A stretch of DNA of 39,828 nucleotides, from contig NZ_SMNT01000052.1 of the NCBI RefSeq assembly GCF_004348265.1, positions 1 through 39,828 on the forward strand. Direction: 5' to 3'. The position numbers and the translations under genes were made by a program. The DNA is from Methylobacterium segetis. GTDB lineage: Bacteria; Pseudomonadota; Alphaproteobacteria; Rhizobiales; Beijerinckiaceae. The notes below the pieces were generated by a model. The model searched no databases and was not told where the DNA came from. It saw only the letters and a list, made by a program, of their open reading frames with translations. Below are positions 1 through 7,511 of this stretch, in pieces (position 1 is the first letter of the stretch; each line of letters begins with the position of its first letter).

Positions 1-733
1 CGCCCGCGAGGTCACCGAGTACCGGGCGCGCATCAAGCGCGAGCGGCTCGCGGCCCGCACCGGTGGCGCCAACCGCTCGCTCGTCGACATGATGCGCGAT
101 CTCAAGGAAGGCGCCGGCCGCAAGGAGCTGCCGATCGTCATCAAGGGCGACGTGCAGGGCTCGGTCGAGGCGATCTCCGGTGCGCTGGAGAAGCTCGGCA
201 ACGACGAGGTCTCGGCGCGCATCCTGCTCGCGGGCGTCGGCGGCATCACCGAATCCGACATCACCCTGTCGCAGGCCTCCAAGGCCGTGGTCATCGGCTT
301 CAACGTGCGCGCCCACAAGGAGGCACGCGAGGCGGCCGAGCGGGCCGGCACCGAGATACGCTACTACAACATCATCTACGACCTCGTGGACGACATCAAA
401 GCCACGATGTCCGGCATGCTCCCGCCGACGCTCCGCGAGGAGCGCCTCGGCGAGGCGCTGGTCCAGGAGGTCTTCGAGGTCTCCAAGGTCGGCAAGGTCG
501 CCGGCTGCCGCGTCCAGGATGGTGTGGTGGAGCGCGGCGCCCATGTTCGCCTGATCCGCGACAACGTCGTGATCCACGAGGGCAAGCTGAAGACCCTGAA
601 GCGCTTCAAGGACGACGCGAAGGAAGTCACCTCGGGCCAGGAATGCGGCATGGCCTTCGAAAACTTCGAGAACATGCGCGCGGGCGACACGATCGAGTGC
701 TACCGGGTCGAGGAGATCCGCCGCACGCTCTGA
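1..733 (+). CDS. infB: Translation initiation factor IF-2, C-terminal part (5' end outside window)
   Basis: The open frame runs into the window from the left edge and stops with TGA at 731-733, so only about the last 243 residues are present. IF-2 is a GTPase that brings initiator tRNA to the 30S ribosomal subunit. The G domain lies upstream; what is visible matches the C-terminal half, including the stretch around [11 protein letters not shown] and the final beta-barrel domain with [19 protein letters not shown] and the closing [12 protein letters not shown]. An internal ATG at 89 is inside the conserved protein and is not the start. The gene is followed 29 bases later by a strong terminator hairpin. 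rbfA and truB, its usual partners, follow only after an intervening gene. Confidence 0.96.
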   Translation, partial: AREVTEYRARIKRERLAARTGGANRSLVDMMRDLKEGAGRKELPIVIKGDVQGSVEAISGALEKLGNDEVSARILLAGVGGITESDITLSQASKAVVIGFNVRAHKEAREAAERAGTEIRYYNIIYDLVDDIKATMSGMLPPTLREERLGEALVQEVFEVSKVGKVAGCRVQDGVVERGAHVRLIRDNVVIHEGKLKTLKRFKDDAKEVTSGQECGMAFENFENMRAGDTIECYRVEEIRRTL

Positions 734-762
734 GGCGGTCCTTCCCTCCGGTCCGGATCGAT

Positions 763-797
763 GGGCGCGGCCTGCCTCAGGCCGCGCCCTTTCTTTT
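763..797 (+). terminator. Rho-independent terminator after infB
   Basis: A perfect 11-base stem (763-773 with 779-789, arm GGGCGCGGCCT), a 5-base loop and a T-rich tail TTTCTTTT at 790-797. It lies 29 bases after the infB stop. It should end most infB transcripts before the methyltransferase gene at 945, so that gene and rbfA-truB probably need their own promoter or read-through. Confidence 0.9.
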
Positions 798-864
798 GGC
801 GACCGGGGACGCTCTTAACGTTGACGCTCGATTCGTGCGGGGCGGCCCAGGGGCGCCCTGTTCA

Positions 865-878
865 GGTGCATCTGCACC
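865..878. repeat. 14-base palindrome upstream of the methyltransferase-like gene
   Basis: GGTGCA-TC-TGCACC is a perfect 6+2+6 inverted repeat in the gap between the infB terminator and the start codon at 945. It could be an operator or a leader hairpin. No clear -35/-10 pair was found beside it, so a regulatory role is only a possibility. Confidence 0.4.
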
Positions 879-944
879 GCTTAGCCTCGGGCTCAACGAG
901 ACAATCATGCAGAGGCGGTCGACGGGCCGCGAGGACGGGGGCCG

Positions 945-1820
945 ATGCTGAACTCCTACGTGATCCGTCGGGCGCTCTCCGACGGCAAGCACCGGAAGAT
1001 CTTCGTCGAGCGCCTCACGGAGCCGCTGCACCTCAACCTGATCTCGCTCGGCGTCGCCCTGTTCGGCTCGTTCCGCGCCAAGGTCGCCTTCGACCTGATG
1101 GTGCGCCAGCAATACGCCTTCCCGATCCTGTTCGCGGCCGAGGAGGCGAAGAAGCGCGGGCTGTCGCGGATCACGGTGCTGGAATTCGGCGTCGCCGCCG
1201 GGGCCGGCCTCCTGAACATGTGCGAGCTTGCCGAGCGCGCCGAGGCCGCGACGGGCGTCGCCATCGATGTCGTGGGGTTCGATACCGGCAGCGGCATGCC
1301 GCCCGCGATCGATTACCGCGACATGCCGGAATATTTCCAGGAGGGCGATTTCCCGATGGATTTCGAGGCCCTGCGCCGCGCCTTGCCAGGCCGGTGCCGC
1401 CTCGTGATCGGCGACGCGGAGACGACGATTCCCGAATTCCTCGCCTCGGTGTCGCCCGAGGCGCCGATCGGCTTCGTCTCGGTCGACGTCGACTATTACT
1501 CCTCGGCCGTGAAGGTGCTCACGATCCTCGGCGGCCGGGCGGACCAGTATCTGCCACTGGTGCCCGTCTACCTCGACGACGTGAGCATGGACGGGGCGAA
1601 CCCCTGGAACGGCGAGCTTCTCGCGGTGGCGGAGTTCAACGAGGCGCATCGCTTGCGCAAGATCGCGCCCTTCAACGTCCTGCGCTCGAAGCGCATCTTC
1701 AAGAACGCCGGCTGGATCGACCGCATGTTCGCGGCGCATATCCACGATCACCCTGCACGCACCCCCGCGACGGCCAAACGCGCGGAACAGGCCTATATCC
1801 CGAACGAGTATTTGCGCTAA
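945..1820 (+). CDS. Putative TylF-like class I SAM-dependent methyltransferase
   Basis: 291 residues from ATG 945, which is preceded by a GAGGACGGGG ribosome-binding site. The order of motifs resembles the TylF/macrocin O-methyltransferase-like fold: a glycine-rich SAM loop in VLEFGVAAGAGLLNM, then VVGFDTGSGMP (compare DSFEGLP in that family), GDF, a segment IGFVSVDVDYYSSAVKVL like the DVDLY metal/substrate strand, and VYLDDV like the family's DDY motif. The substrate cannot be read from the sequence. The gene sits between infB and rbfA, which are normally adjacent, and is cut off from infB by a terminator. Alternative: a Rossmann-fold protein that no longer methylates. The fold is moderately supported; the function is an inference. 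Confidence 0.55.
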   Translation: MLNSYVIRRALSDGKHRKIFVERLTEPLHLNLISLGVALFGSFRAKVAFDLMVRQQYAFPILFAAEEAKKRGLSRITVLEFGVAAGAGLLNMCELAERAEAATGVAIDVVGFDTGSGMPPAIDYRDMPEYFQEGDFPMDFEALRRALPGRCRLVIGDAETTIPEFLASVSPEAPIGFVSVDVDYYSSAVKVLTILGGRADQYLPLVPVYLDDVSMDGANPWNGELLAVAEFNEAHRLRKIAPFNVLRSKRIFKNAGWIDRMFAAHIHDHPARTPATAKRAEQAYIPNEYLR

Positions 1821-2027
1821 AGGAAGCGCCTTCGCTCGGCGCCCGCTTCGCGGACGGCGTCCTGGTCCTCAGGTTCGCCGTCATGTGGCCGCTCGCGATC
1901 CATGCTCCGGCGATGCTCGGCAGGTGGAGGGACCGTCCCGACCGTAGCCCTTGAATAGGGGTTCGGTGGGGACGCGGTCCCCGCGCCCGTTGCAGCGTTC
2001 GCCGCCCGAACCGCGTTAGACGTCGTG
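1821..2027. other. Gap before rbfA with a small hairpin
   Basis: No gene is apparent in this 207-base gap. A 6+3+6 inverted repeat GGGGAC-GCG-GTCCCC lies at 1968-1982, without a T-run. If the terminator at 763-797 is effective, a promoter for rbfA-truB would be expected in this gap or before 945, but I could not identify a convincing one. Confidence 0.4.
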
Positions 2028-2465
2028 ATGGTCCAGAAACAGCAGAGTGCCGGTCCCTCTCAGCGCCAGCAGCGTGTGGCGGAACTGGTGCGTCACGCCC
2101 TCGCCGAGGTGCTTCAGCGCGGCGATATCCAAGATCCGGTACTCGGCACGCATGTCGTCACGGTGCCGGAAGTCCGGATGTCGCCGGACCTCAAGCTCGC
2201 CACCGCCTACATCATGCCGCTCGGCGGGCAGGACGAGGCGCCGGTCATCGCCGCTCTGGAGCGCAACCGGAAGGTCCTGCGCCAGGAGGTGGCCCGCCGG
2301 GTGAACCTCAAATACGCTCCCGAGCTCCGCTTCCGCCGCGACGAGACCTTCGACGAGGCTGCCCGGATCGACGCGCTCCTGCGCAGCGAGAAGGTCCAGC
2401 GGGATCTGGACAGCGCCCCGCACGCGGAATCAGACGGCGAACCCGAGGCCGATTCCGGGCATTGA
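2028..2465 (+). CDS. rbfA: Ribosome-binding factor A
   Basis: Roughly 145 residues; RbfA binds the 30S subunit and assists maturation of the 16S rRNA 5' end. The N-terminal helix with [21 protein letters not shown] and the following [20 protein letters not shown] match the single KH-like domain of the family, as does the later [19 protein letters not shown]. Start choice: GTG at 2025 is immediately followed by ATG at 2028; the ATG is preferred. The C-terminal tail ([17 protein letters not shown]) is acidic and poorly conserved. The gene ends only about 110 bases before truB and the two are presumably co-transcribed. Confidence 0.93.
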   Translation: MVQKQQSAGPSQRQQRVAELVRHALAEVLQRGDIQDPVLGTHVVTVPEVRMSPDLKLATAYIMPLGGQDEAPVIAALERNRKVLRQEVARRVNLKYAPELRFRRDETFDEAARIDALLRSEKVQRDLDSAPHAESDGEPEADSGH

Positions 2466-2572
2466 CCCCGGCGCCCGACCGAACCCATTCGACCCGAAAC
2501 GCTGGACGGCGCGGAGAGGCCCGGTTCAACTCCGGAGCCCGAGCGGCCGAACCGTCATCGACCGAGGATCCC

Positions 2573-3595
2573 ATGACCGACGTTCCGCCCATCGAGCGCC
2601 AGGAATCAGCGCCGGAGACGATGCGCCCGAGCGACCGCCGTCCCCTCGACGGGCGCCGTCCCTCCCGCGGCGGCCCCCGTCCCGACCGGCCGAAGAAGCG
2701 TGACGTGAGCGGCTGGGTCATCCTCGACAAGGGCGTCGGGATGACCTCGACGCACGCCGTCGCCGTGGTGAAGCGGGCCTTCAACGCGAAGAAGGCGGGG
2801 CATGCCGGTACGCTCGACCCCCTGGCCTCCGGTATCCTGCCGATCGCCCTCGGCGAGGCGACGAAGACGGTCCCGTTCGTGATGGACGGCCGCAAGGCCT
2901 ACCGCTTCACCGTGGCGTGGGGCATCGAGACCGATACCGACGATGCGGAGGGCCGCCCGGTCGCGACGAGCGAGGCGCGGCCGACACGCGAGGCCGTCGA
3001 GGCGGCACTCCCGACCTTCATCGGGGCGATCGAGCAAGTCCCGCCGCGCTTCTCCGCCATCAAGATCGCGGGCGAGCGCGCCTACGACCTTGCGCGGGAC
3101 GGCGAGGTGGTGGAACTCGTCGCGCGCCCGGTGCAGATCGACCATCTCTCCGTGGTCGAGCATGCAGACGGCCGCACGGTCATCGCGGCCGAATGCGGCA
3201 AGGGCACCTATGTGCGGGCGCTGGCGCGCGACCTCGGCCGCATGCTCGGCTGTTACGGTCACGTCGCCGCACTGCGCCGCACCCGGGTCGGCCCCTTCGC
3301 GGAGGCGGAAGCCTGCAACGTCTCCGCCCTGGAGGCGGCCGGCCCCGAAGGCAACGCGCCTCACCTGCACCCGGTCGAGACGGCCCTCGACGCGATCCCT
3401 TCCGTCGCGATCTCGCGCGACATGGCACTGCGCCTGATGCGCGGTCAGCCGGTAATCCTGCGCGGGCGCGACGCGCCGACCGAGGGCAAAGTGTTCGCGA
3501 CCTGCGCCGGCATCCTCGTCGCGGTCGGCGATGTGGAGCGCGGCGAATTGGTGCCGCACCGGGTGTTCCATCTCGGCGGCACCGCCGCGCGGTAA
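2573..3595 (+). CDS. truB: tRNA pseudouridine(55) synthase TruB
   Basis: 340 residues from ATG 2573; makes pseudouridine 55 in the T-loop of tRNAs. The frame is open back to 2462, but the ATG at 2573 has a GAGGA box just upstream and the region before it is low-complexity, so the shorter form is chosen. After a basic linker (residues about 15-45) comes the family core: [19 protein letters not shown], then [23 protein letters not shown] with the catalytic Asp of GTLDPLASG, followed by [19 protein letters not shown] and a C-terminal PUA-like part. In many alphaproteobacteria rpsO follows; here the convergent end of the photosynthesis operon begins 46 bases later. Confidence 0.96.
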   Translation: MTDVPPIERQESAPETMRPSDRRPLDGRRPSRGGPRPDRPKKRDVSGWVILDKGVGMTSTHAVAVVKRAFNAKKAGHAGTLDPLASGILPIALGEATKTVPFVMDGRKAYRFTVAWGIETDTDDAEGRPVATSEARPTREAVEAALPTFIGAIEQVPPRFSAIKIAGERAYDLARDGEVVELVARPVQIDHLSVVEHADGRTVIAAECGKGTYVRALARDLGRMLGCYGHVAALRRTRVGPFAEAEACNVSALEAAGPEGNAPHLHPVETALDAIPSVAISRDMALRLMRGQPVILRGRDAPTEGKVFATCAGILVAVGDVERGELVPHRVFHLGGTAAR

Positions 3596-3640
3596 GCGCG
3601 ACGCCGGCACTCCCATCGATTCGGACGGGTGCGGAACGTC

Positions 3641-3775
3641 TCACCCGGTCGGTGTGTCCTCCCGCGTCTCCGACGCCGCCCGCTCCCGGTCCGCACGCAT
3701 GCTCCGGCGGACCACGACGAGCTGCCAGGCCGCCAAGCCGATCAGCAGCAGCTCCAGGGCGGTCGAGGCGATCAC
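3641..3775 (-). CDS. 44-residue single-span membrane protein, last gene of the crt/bch operon
   Basis: Begins with GTG at 3775-3773, which overlaps the TGA of the preceding small gene (GTGA), and ends with TGA at 3643-3641. The predicted product has a hydrophobic N-terminal segment (ALELLLIGLAAWQLVVV, about residues 6-22), then a basic cytoplasm-like tail RRSMRADRERAASE and an acidic end. It shares the signature WQLVVxxRSxRxDRExAA with the adjacent 53-residue protein, so the two look like tandem duplicates. Function unknown. The overlap, the shared motif and the position argue that it is a true gene although it is very short. Confidence 0.68.
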   Translation of the reverse strand: MIASTALELLLIGLAAWQLVVVRRSMRADRERAASETREDTPTG

Positions 3776-3933
3776 GGCGGGCCGCCCTCCCCCACATCGG
3801 CGCGACGCTGCGCGGCGGCTTCACGGTCGCGCCGGATGCTGCGCTTGAGGACGACGAGCTGCCAGATCGCGGCGCCGAGGGCGAGCGCGAAGACGAGGCC
3901 GATATCGAAGAAGGCGAAGAGCGGATCGCTCAC
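3772..3933 (-). CDS. 53-residue single-span membrane protein downstream of crtB
   Basis: GTG start at 3933-3931 overlaps the crtB stop codon (GTGA), which points to translational coupling. The product begins MSDPLFAFFD, has one membrane span (about residues 9-29, IGLVFALALGAAIWQLVVL) and a strongly basic tail KRSIRRDREAAAQRR. The sequence at the end of the span, WQLVVLKRSIRRDREAAA, is repeated with few changes in the next gene: 13 of 19 positions are identical. No catalytic motif is visible. Possible roles, by position only, are membrane anchoring of the carotenoid enzymes or small-protein modulation of complex assembly. Confidence 0.7.
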   Translation of the reverse strand: MSDPLFAFFDIGLVFALALGAAIWQLVVLKRSIRRDREAAAQRRADVGEGGPP

Positions 3934-5003
3934 GGCGCGCTCTCGCGCGTCAGGGCCTCGCGCTCGCGCAAGGTCTCGATCATGTCGAGGACGCGCACCG
4001 CCTGACCTGCGATGTCCCACCAGACCGGGGCGGCGGCGGGGGGCGGCGTCGCCGCCACCGCCGCGACGAGGAAGGCCGTCTCCGGCAGGCAATGTGCCGA
4101 CCTGTCGGTGCCGGCCAGGGGCAGAGCGCTCCTCAGGAGAAGCGCGGCCTTGCGGCGCCCGCGGACCCGCGCCCGGCGGCCGACCGAATCGAAACCCGCG
4201 CGCTCGATCTCCCGGCCGATCTCGGCATAGATCAGGCGCGCAGCGCGGATCGCGGGGCGGCAGGCCAACGGCAACGCGCCGATGCCGGCCTCGGACCGGG
4301 CGTAGAGCAGTTCGGCGGCCTCCAGCAGGCGCGCGACGACGCGACCGATCGCCGGGTCTGCCGCAGGTGCCGCGAGGAAGGCGTCCGGGTCGATGCCCTC
4401 CTCCGCAAGCCAGCGCAGCGGCAGGTACAGGCGGCCGGCTCGGGCATCCTCGCCGACATCGCGGGCGATGTTGGTGAGCTGCATCGCCACGCCGAGGTCG
4501 CAGGCGCGCGCGAGGGCGTCGGCATCGCGAACCTCCATGATCAGGGTCATCATCGCTCCGACGGCGGAAGCGACCCGGGCCGCGTAGGCGCACAGGTCGG
4601 ACAGCGTCTCGTAGCGGCGTCCTTCGGCATCCCAGGCGAGGCCGTCGAGGAGCGCCTCCGGAAGCGCCCGCGGGATGGCGTAGCGAGCGACGATCTCGGC
4701 GAGCGCCCGGTCGGCCGGTTGGTCGGCTGGGTCACCGGCGTAGATCCGCGCGAGGCGCGCCTCGAGCCTTGCGACCTCCGCACGCGACGTGCCGGCGCGC
4801 GCCTCGTCCACCGCGTCGTCCGAGTGTCGGCAGAAGGCGTAGAGCCCGTAGGCCGCCCTGCGCGTGCTCGGCGGCAGCAGAAGCGAGGCCGCGTAGAAGC
4901 TTCGCGAACCCTGCCGGATCGCCGTGCGGCAGGCGGCATGGTCCCGCTCGCCGGCGTGGCGCCCAGGGGCCGGCTCGGCAAGGTCAGGCGAAGACGCGCG
5001 CAT
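3930..5003 (-). CDS. crtB: Phytoene synthase
   Basis: 357 residues; condenses two geranylgeranyl diphosphates to 15-cis-phytoene, the first carotenoid-specific step. Both aspartate-rich motifs are present: DDAVD at residues 62-66 (in FCRHSDDAVDE) and D182-x3-D186 in TNIARDVGEDARAGRLYLP. The ATG at 5003 lies inside the end of crtI (20-base overlap); no later start fits, because the conserved core begins near residue 27 (CRTAIRQGSRSFY). The C-terminal 70 residues are rich in Ala and Pro and less conserved. The stop overlaps the next small gene. Squalene synthase-like HpnC/HpnD enzymes are the main alternative, but pairing with crtI favours CrtB. Confidence 0.93.
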   Translation of the reverse strand: MRASSPDLAEPAPGRHAGERDHAACRTAIRQGSRSFYAASLLLPPSTRRAAYGLYAFCRHSDDAVDEARAGTSRAEVARLEARLARIYAGDPADQPADRALAEIVARYAIPRALPEALLDGLAWDAEGRRYETLSDLCAYAARVASAVGAMMTLIMEVRDADALARACDLGVAMQLTNIARDVGEDARAGRLYLPLRWLAEEGIDPDAFLAAPAADPAIGRVVARLLEAAELLYARSEAGIGALPLACRPAIRAARLIYAEIGREIERAGFDSVGRRARVRGRRKAALLLRSALPLAGTDRSAHCLPETAFLVAAVAATPPPAAAPVWWDIAGQAVRVLDMIETLREREALTRESAP

Positions 5004-6519
5004 CCGGCACCACCCGATCGAGAACCCTGGCGGAGGAGAGCACGCCGGGAAGCCCGGCGCCCGGATGGGTGCCGGCCCCGACGAGGAAGAGATTGCGCAC
5101 GTCCTCCGAGGCGTTGTGCGGCCGGAACCATGCGGATTGCGTGAGCACCGGCTCCAGGCCGAACCCGGACCCGCGGAAGCTCAGGAAATCGTCGGCGAAG
5201 TCCTGCGGCGTCGTCACCTTCGAGGTGACGACCGACCCGGACAGGCCGGGCAGCAGGCTCGCCTCCAGAAACCGCGCGATGCGTGCACGGTAGGGCTCCG
5301 CGCAGGCGCTCCAATCCTGGCCGCCGGCCAGGTTCGGCACGGGGGAGAGCACGTAGAAGGCGTCATGGCCCGGCGGCGCCAGCATCGGGTCCGTCGCGGT
5401 CGGCCGGTGCAGGTAGAGGCTGAAATCGTCGGCGAGGTGCTTCCGCCCGAAGATATCGGCGATGAGCTCCCGGTAGCGCGGGCCCATCAGGATCGTGTGG
5501 TGGGCGACGTCCGGATATTTGCGTTTCGTGCCGAAGTACCAGACGAACAGGCCCATCGACGACTTGGCCGCCTCGATCCGGGTGTCGCTCCAGCGGCGGC
5601 GCACCCTGGGCGGCAGCAGGCGACGATAGGTGAAGGCTGAATCGGCGTTCGAGACCACGATGTCGGCAGGGATGCGTTCGCCCGTCGTGAGCGTGACCCC
5701 GGTCGCCCGCCCGTTCTCGACGCCAATCTCCGCCACATCCGCGCCGGTGCGCAGGCTCCCGCCGTGCCCCCGGATCAGCCCGGCCAGCCCGTCGACGAGG
5801 CGGCCCGTGCCGCCCATCGCGAAATGGACGCCCCAGCGCCGTTCGAGATGCGCGATCAAACAGTAGATCGCGCTCGCCCGGAACGGGCTGCCGCCGATCA
5901 GCAGCGGGTGGAAGCTGAAGATGGTGCGCAGCCGCTCGTCTCGGATGTGGCGCGACACCTCCCCGTAGACGCTGCGGTGGCCGCCGAGGCGCAGGAGATC
6001 GGGGGCGATCCGCAGCATGTCCCGGACGCTGCCGAAGGGAACGTGCCCGAGCTCCTCGAACCCGACCCGGCAGATCTCGCGGCTGCGCGCCATGAAGCGT
6101 TCGTAGCCCGGAACGTCGGCCTGCGAGAACCGCGCGACCTCGGCTCGCATGGCGGCCTCGTCGCCGCTGTAGTCGAAGGTCGCCCCGTCCTCGAACCGGA
6201 TCCGGTAGAAGGGTCGCATCGGCACGAGGTGGACGTCGTCCGACATGCGCCGCCCGCAGAGCGCCCACAACTCCTCGAACAGGAAGGGCGCGGTGACGAT
6301 CGTCGGACCGGCATCGAAGGTGAATCCGTCCTGCCGATGGACGCGGGCACGCCCGCCGAGTTGATCGAGCCGCTCCAGCACCGTGACGCGGTAGCCCCGC
6401 GCACCGAGCCGGATGGCCGCCGCGAGGCCGCCGAAGCCGCTGCCGATCACGACGGCGCCCGGCCTCCGCCGCTCGCTCGGTCTGTCGAGCCGGATTGACT
6501 GATCAATCGTCAACATCAT
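4984..6519 (-). CDS. crtI: Phytoene desaturase
   Basis: 511 residues, the usual CrtI length. It is an FAD-dependent desaturase acting on membrane-bound phytoene. The N-terminus carries the dinucleotide motif VVIGSGFGGLAAAIRLGARG followed by VTVLERLDQLGGRARVHR, and the C-terminus the family signature around LFLVGAGTHPGAGLPGVLSSA. Start: ATGATG at 6519/6516; the conserved fold begins at about residue 22, so either is possible. The 56-base gap to bchO is the widest inside the minus-strand operon. Two near-consensus PpsR palindromes (6483-6500 and 6508-6525) span the start codon, so a local promoter is possible. The number of desaturation steps cannot be read from sequence. Confidence 0.95.
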   Translation of the reverse strand: MMLTIDQSIRLDRPSERRRPGAVVIGSGFGGLAAAIRLGARGYRVTVLERLDQLGGRARVHRQDGFTFDAGPTIVTAPFLFEELWALCGRRMSDDVHLVPMRPFYRIRFEDGATFDYSGDEAAMRAEVARFSQADVPGYERFMARSREICRVGFEELGHVPFGSVRDMLRIAPDLLRLGGHRSVYGEVSRHIRDERLRTIFSFHPLLIGGSPFRASAIYCLIAHLERRWGVHFAMGGTGRLVDGLAGLIRGHGGSLRTGADVAEIGVENGRATGVTLTTGERIPADIVVSNADSAFTYRRLLPPRVRRRWSDTRIEAAKSSMGLFVWYFGTKRKYPDVAHHTILMGPRYRELIADIFGRKHLADDFSLYLHRPTATDPMLAPPGHDAFYVLSPVPNLAGGQDWSACAEPYRARIARFLEASLLPGLSGSVVTSKVTTPQDFADDFLSFRGSGFGLEPVLTQSAWFRPHNASEDVRNLFLVGAGTHPGAGLPGVLSSARVLDRVVPDARVFA

Positions 6520-6575
6520 TGGACAGTAGGGTCGTCAAGGTTCCCGTGGCAAGGCGTCTTCGGTTCGCGTCGGCG

Positions 6576-7511
6576 TCAATCCGGCGGATCCTCCGGCGGC
6601 AGGACACGCACGGCCATGGCTTCGTGGAGGATCGCGTTCGCGACGCGCTCCGGCGCTTCCTCGTGCGCGAGGTGACCGAGGCCGCGCAGCAACTCCACCC
6701 GCCCGTCGGGCAGTCGGTCGCGCACGGCGAAGGCCGTCTCGGGCAGGATGGCGCGATCCTCGCCGCCGACGAGGAGCAGCGTGCGGAGCCGGAGGCCGAC
6801 GATGTCGCGGTCGAGGGCGTCGAGATTCCAGTTCGCCATCATGCCCAGCGCGCCAGCGATGTGCCCGGGCTTGCGGAACAGGCGCCGATACAGATCGAGC
6901 CCCTGTGCGTCGAGCCGGGAGCCGGTGCCGCGGATCAGGCGCTCGACCGCGGCGCGATCGGCCGACCACGCGAAGATGCGCGGCGTGACCGGGTTCAGGA
7001 ACAGCATCCGCGCCATGCCCGGGAAGACCAGTCCCGCCATCCCGGGAAAAGGCTTGAGAGCGCCGTTCAGGGCCACGAGAAGGCGGGGCGCGAGCCCGCC
7101 ATCGAGGCAGGCCCGGACGAGGATCGCGGCCCCGGCCGAGTGGCCGACGACGACCGCGGGATCGCAGCCGAGGGTTCGAACGAGGTCGGTGAGCGCGCCG
7201 GCCATGCCGGGCAGCGACAGGCGCCGGTCGGGCAGCGGGTCCGTGAAGCCGTGGCCGGGCAGGTCCGGCGCGATCACGCGGAAGCGCTCGGCGAGGCTGG
7301 GCATCAGCCCGCGCCAGGAATGGGTCGCCGCCCCGGTCCCGTGAACGAGGAGAAGGACGGGCGCGGTCTCCGGTCCCATGGCCTGCACGTGCCAGGACAA
7401 TCCGGAGGCCGTCACGAAGCGGCTCGCGCCGCGGTGGGGCCAGTCGCGGCCCTCCTCCTCCCAAAGAGGCCGATCTTCCCGGTAGGAGGGCATGGCGAGG
7501 CTCGCGCTCAT
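6576..7511 (-). CDS. bchO: Mg-chelatase-associated alpha/beta hydrolase BchO
   Basis: 311 residues of an alpha/beta-hydrolase fold: oxyanion-loop LLVHGTGAATHSW, the nucleophile elbow GHSAGA with Ser125, and a closing GLGHLAHEEAPERV with the likely catalytic His. BchO genes lie next to bchI/bchD in many purple bacteria and are regarded as accessory to Mg insertion, though the reaction is not established. The ATG at 7511 overlaps the bchD stop (ATGA). Without the context a generic hydrolase call would be appropriate; the bchI-bchD-bchO order makes BchO the best name. Confidence 0.88.
   Translation of the reverse strand: MSASLAMPSYREDRPLWEEEGRDWPHRGASRFVTASGLSWHVQAMGPETAPVLLLVHGTGAATHSWRGLMPSLAERFRVIAPDLPGHGFTDPLPDRRLSLPGMAGALTDLVRTLGCDPAVVVGHSAGAAILVRACLDGGLAPRLLVALNGALKPFPGMAGLVFPGMARMLFLNPVTPRIFAWSADRAAVERLIRGTGSRLDAQGLDLYRRLFRKPGHIAGALGMMANWNLDALDRDIVGLRLRTLLLVGGEDRAILPETAFAVRDRLPDGRVELLRGLGHLAHEEAPERVANAILHEAMAVRVLPPEDPPD

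Noticed and set aside
2462..2572. Upstream extension of truB overlapping rbfA
   Set aside because: No conservation-like sequence, and a better start with GAGGA exists at 2573.
6495..6513. TTGAC-N9-GTCAA inverted repeat at the crtI start as a separate operator
   Set aside because: It is made of the inner arms of the two PpsR-like sites already reported and lies within codons, so it is not counted independently.
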